64,000 nt of DNA, taken from Sporolactobacillus terrae DSM 11697 (GTDB lineage Bacteria > Bacillota > Bacilli > Bacillales > Sporolactobacillaceae). The notes under the pieces were generated by a model. The model was given only the letters and a program-made list of their open reading frames with translations, made no database searches and was not told the origin of the DNA. The stretch covers positions 1-64,000 of the forward strand of contig NZ_JFZC01000026.1 of assembly GCF_000648615.1 (NCBI RefSeq). Reading direction: 5' to 3'. Of the stretch, positions 63,497 to 64,000 are shown piece by piece; the stretch's first letter is position 1, and the number at the start of each line of letters is the position of its first letter. The position numbers were made by a program, and so were the translations under genes.

Positions 63497-64000
63497 TTAG
63501 AGGAGTTTATGATAAGAAGGCGGAAGCAAGTGGCGCATTCCGCTGTTGACCGGGGCATCCGCTCCCGCCTTGCTGCTGTACGCAACGACATCAAGTCCAT
63601 CATGTTTAGCTTCGATCAGACCTAAAAATAAACCTGCGGCAGATTCACTACCTTTTGTCGCCATCAATTCATTTAAATCAGTACGAAAGATAAGGGCATC
63701 GTTTTGCCCGATCTCTTTAAGTACTTGGATGAAAAACGCTTCTGTATCGTCGGCCGCTTTGCTGCCCGCCACAGGCTGCAATTTACTGTAATCATTCCGC
63801 TCTTGCACGGGCTCAATAGAAGATATGAAAATAAGCCGTTTAAACGGTTGAACCGTTTTAAGGAACAGCGTAAGTTTTTCCTGCAGCGCGCGATTATACT
63901 TCGGATCAATACGAAATGTGTCGGCAAAAATAAGTGGTTTTCCCTCACATTGATCAAATGCTTCATGGACATGGTGAAAAAGTGCATTGCGCCCTAAATA
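63497..64000 (-). CDS. C-terminal part of an unidentified protein (cut by window edge)
   Basis: An open frame runs from the window edge to a stop at 63497, giving at least 167 residues. Visible parts are FADTFRIDPKYN, FKRLIFISSIEPVQ, LKEIGQNDALIFRTDL and a C-terminal VVAYSSKAGADAPVNSG. The alternation of hydrophobic strands and helices suggests an alpha/beta fold. I do not recognise the family. The start lies outside the window; GTG at 63808 is an internal codon rather than a likely start because the same frame stays open beyond it. Confidence 0.7.
   Translation of the reverse strand, partial: YLGRNALFHHVHEAFDQCEGKPLIFADTFRIDPKYNRALQEKLTLFLKTVQPFKRLIFISSIEPVQERNDYSKLQPVAGSKAADDTEAFFIQVLKEIGQNDALIFRTDLNELMATKGSESAAGLFLGLIEAKHDGLDVVAYSSKAGADAPVNSGMRHLLPPSYHKLL

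Overview
The window is chromosomal DNA from a low-to-moderate GC, endospore-lineage member of the Bacillales. The gene content (spx, spxH, mecA, coiA, yjbA, clpE under CtsR, tnrA, LtaS, a YjcZ-type sporulation peptide, T-box leaders) and the order of the second half match the Bacillus subtilis fabHA-fabF-...-yjbA-trpS-opp-spx-yjbE-mecA-coiA-pepF-spxH-yjbJ-yjbK-yjbM-nadF-yjbO-prpE block, read here mostly in reverse and with local inversions and insertions. A Sporolactobacillus-like organism is my best guess, by inference only. I see no prophage, insertion sequence, CRISPR array, rRNA or tRNA.

Layout. 1-9 kb: a small membrane protein, LtaS, a PPP-family phosphatase, YtxH, tyrS with a tyrosine T-box, clpE behind two CtsR operators, and a universal stress protein. 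9-15 kb: a minus-strand teichoic acid cluster (GT2 glycosyltransferase, GtrA flippase, tagD, tagB, tagF) for poly(glycerol phosphate) wall polymer and its probable glycosylation. 15-18 kb: a NUDIX hydrolase, a YjcZ peptide, a CNNM/CBS transporter with an unusual hairpin between Shine-Dalgarno and AUG, and a large composite repeat. 18-25 kb: cydABCD for the bd oxidase and its assembly exporter, behind an FNR-like site, then tnrA with a perfect TnrA box shared with a divergent Fbp-like peptide. 25-35 kb: an esterase, yutG, a DUF421 protein, fabI, rodA, prpE, rluD, nadK, relQ, a CYTH protein and a lytic transglycosylase. 35-50 kb: an M3 peptidase, an MFS/LysR pair, a YitT protein, spxH, an SOS-controlled uvrX unit, pepF, coiA, mecA, a TerC protein and spx. 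50-64 kb: a likely tiny gene, the oppABCDF operon, trpS with a tryptophan T-box, an Rgg-type regulator, yjbA, fabF-fabH, a YppG-like protein, and a gene cut by the window edge.

Functional threads. Envelope: LtaS, TagDBF, GtrA/GT2, RodA and the CwlQ-like enzyme build or remodel the wall, and FabI/FabF/FabH supply lipid. Proteolysis and stress: ClpE, MecA, Spx, SpxH, YjbA and the peptidases surround ClpP-linked control. Stringent and second-messenger control: RelQ with NAD kinase and PrpE. Respiration and nitrogen: cydABCD and TnrA.

The main non-coding signals are a family of interspersed repeats placed immediately behind gene terminators, two T-boxes, and well-formed CtsR, LexA, TnrA and FNR-type sites. 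Nothing here amounts to a clearly new multi-gene system. The most unusual items are the GNRA-capped hairpin at 16252-16278, the terminator-linked repeat family, and the tiny transcription unit at 50067-50391.
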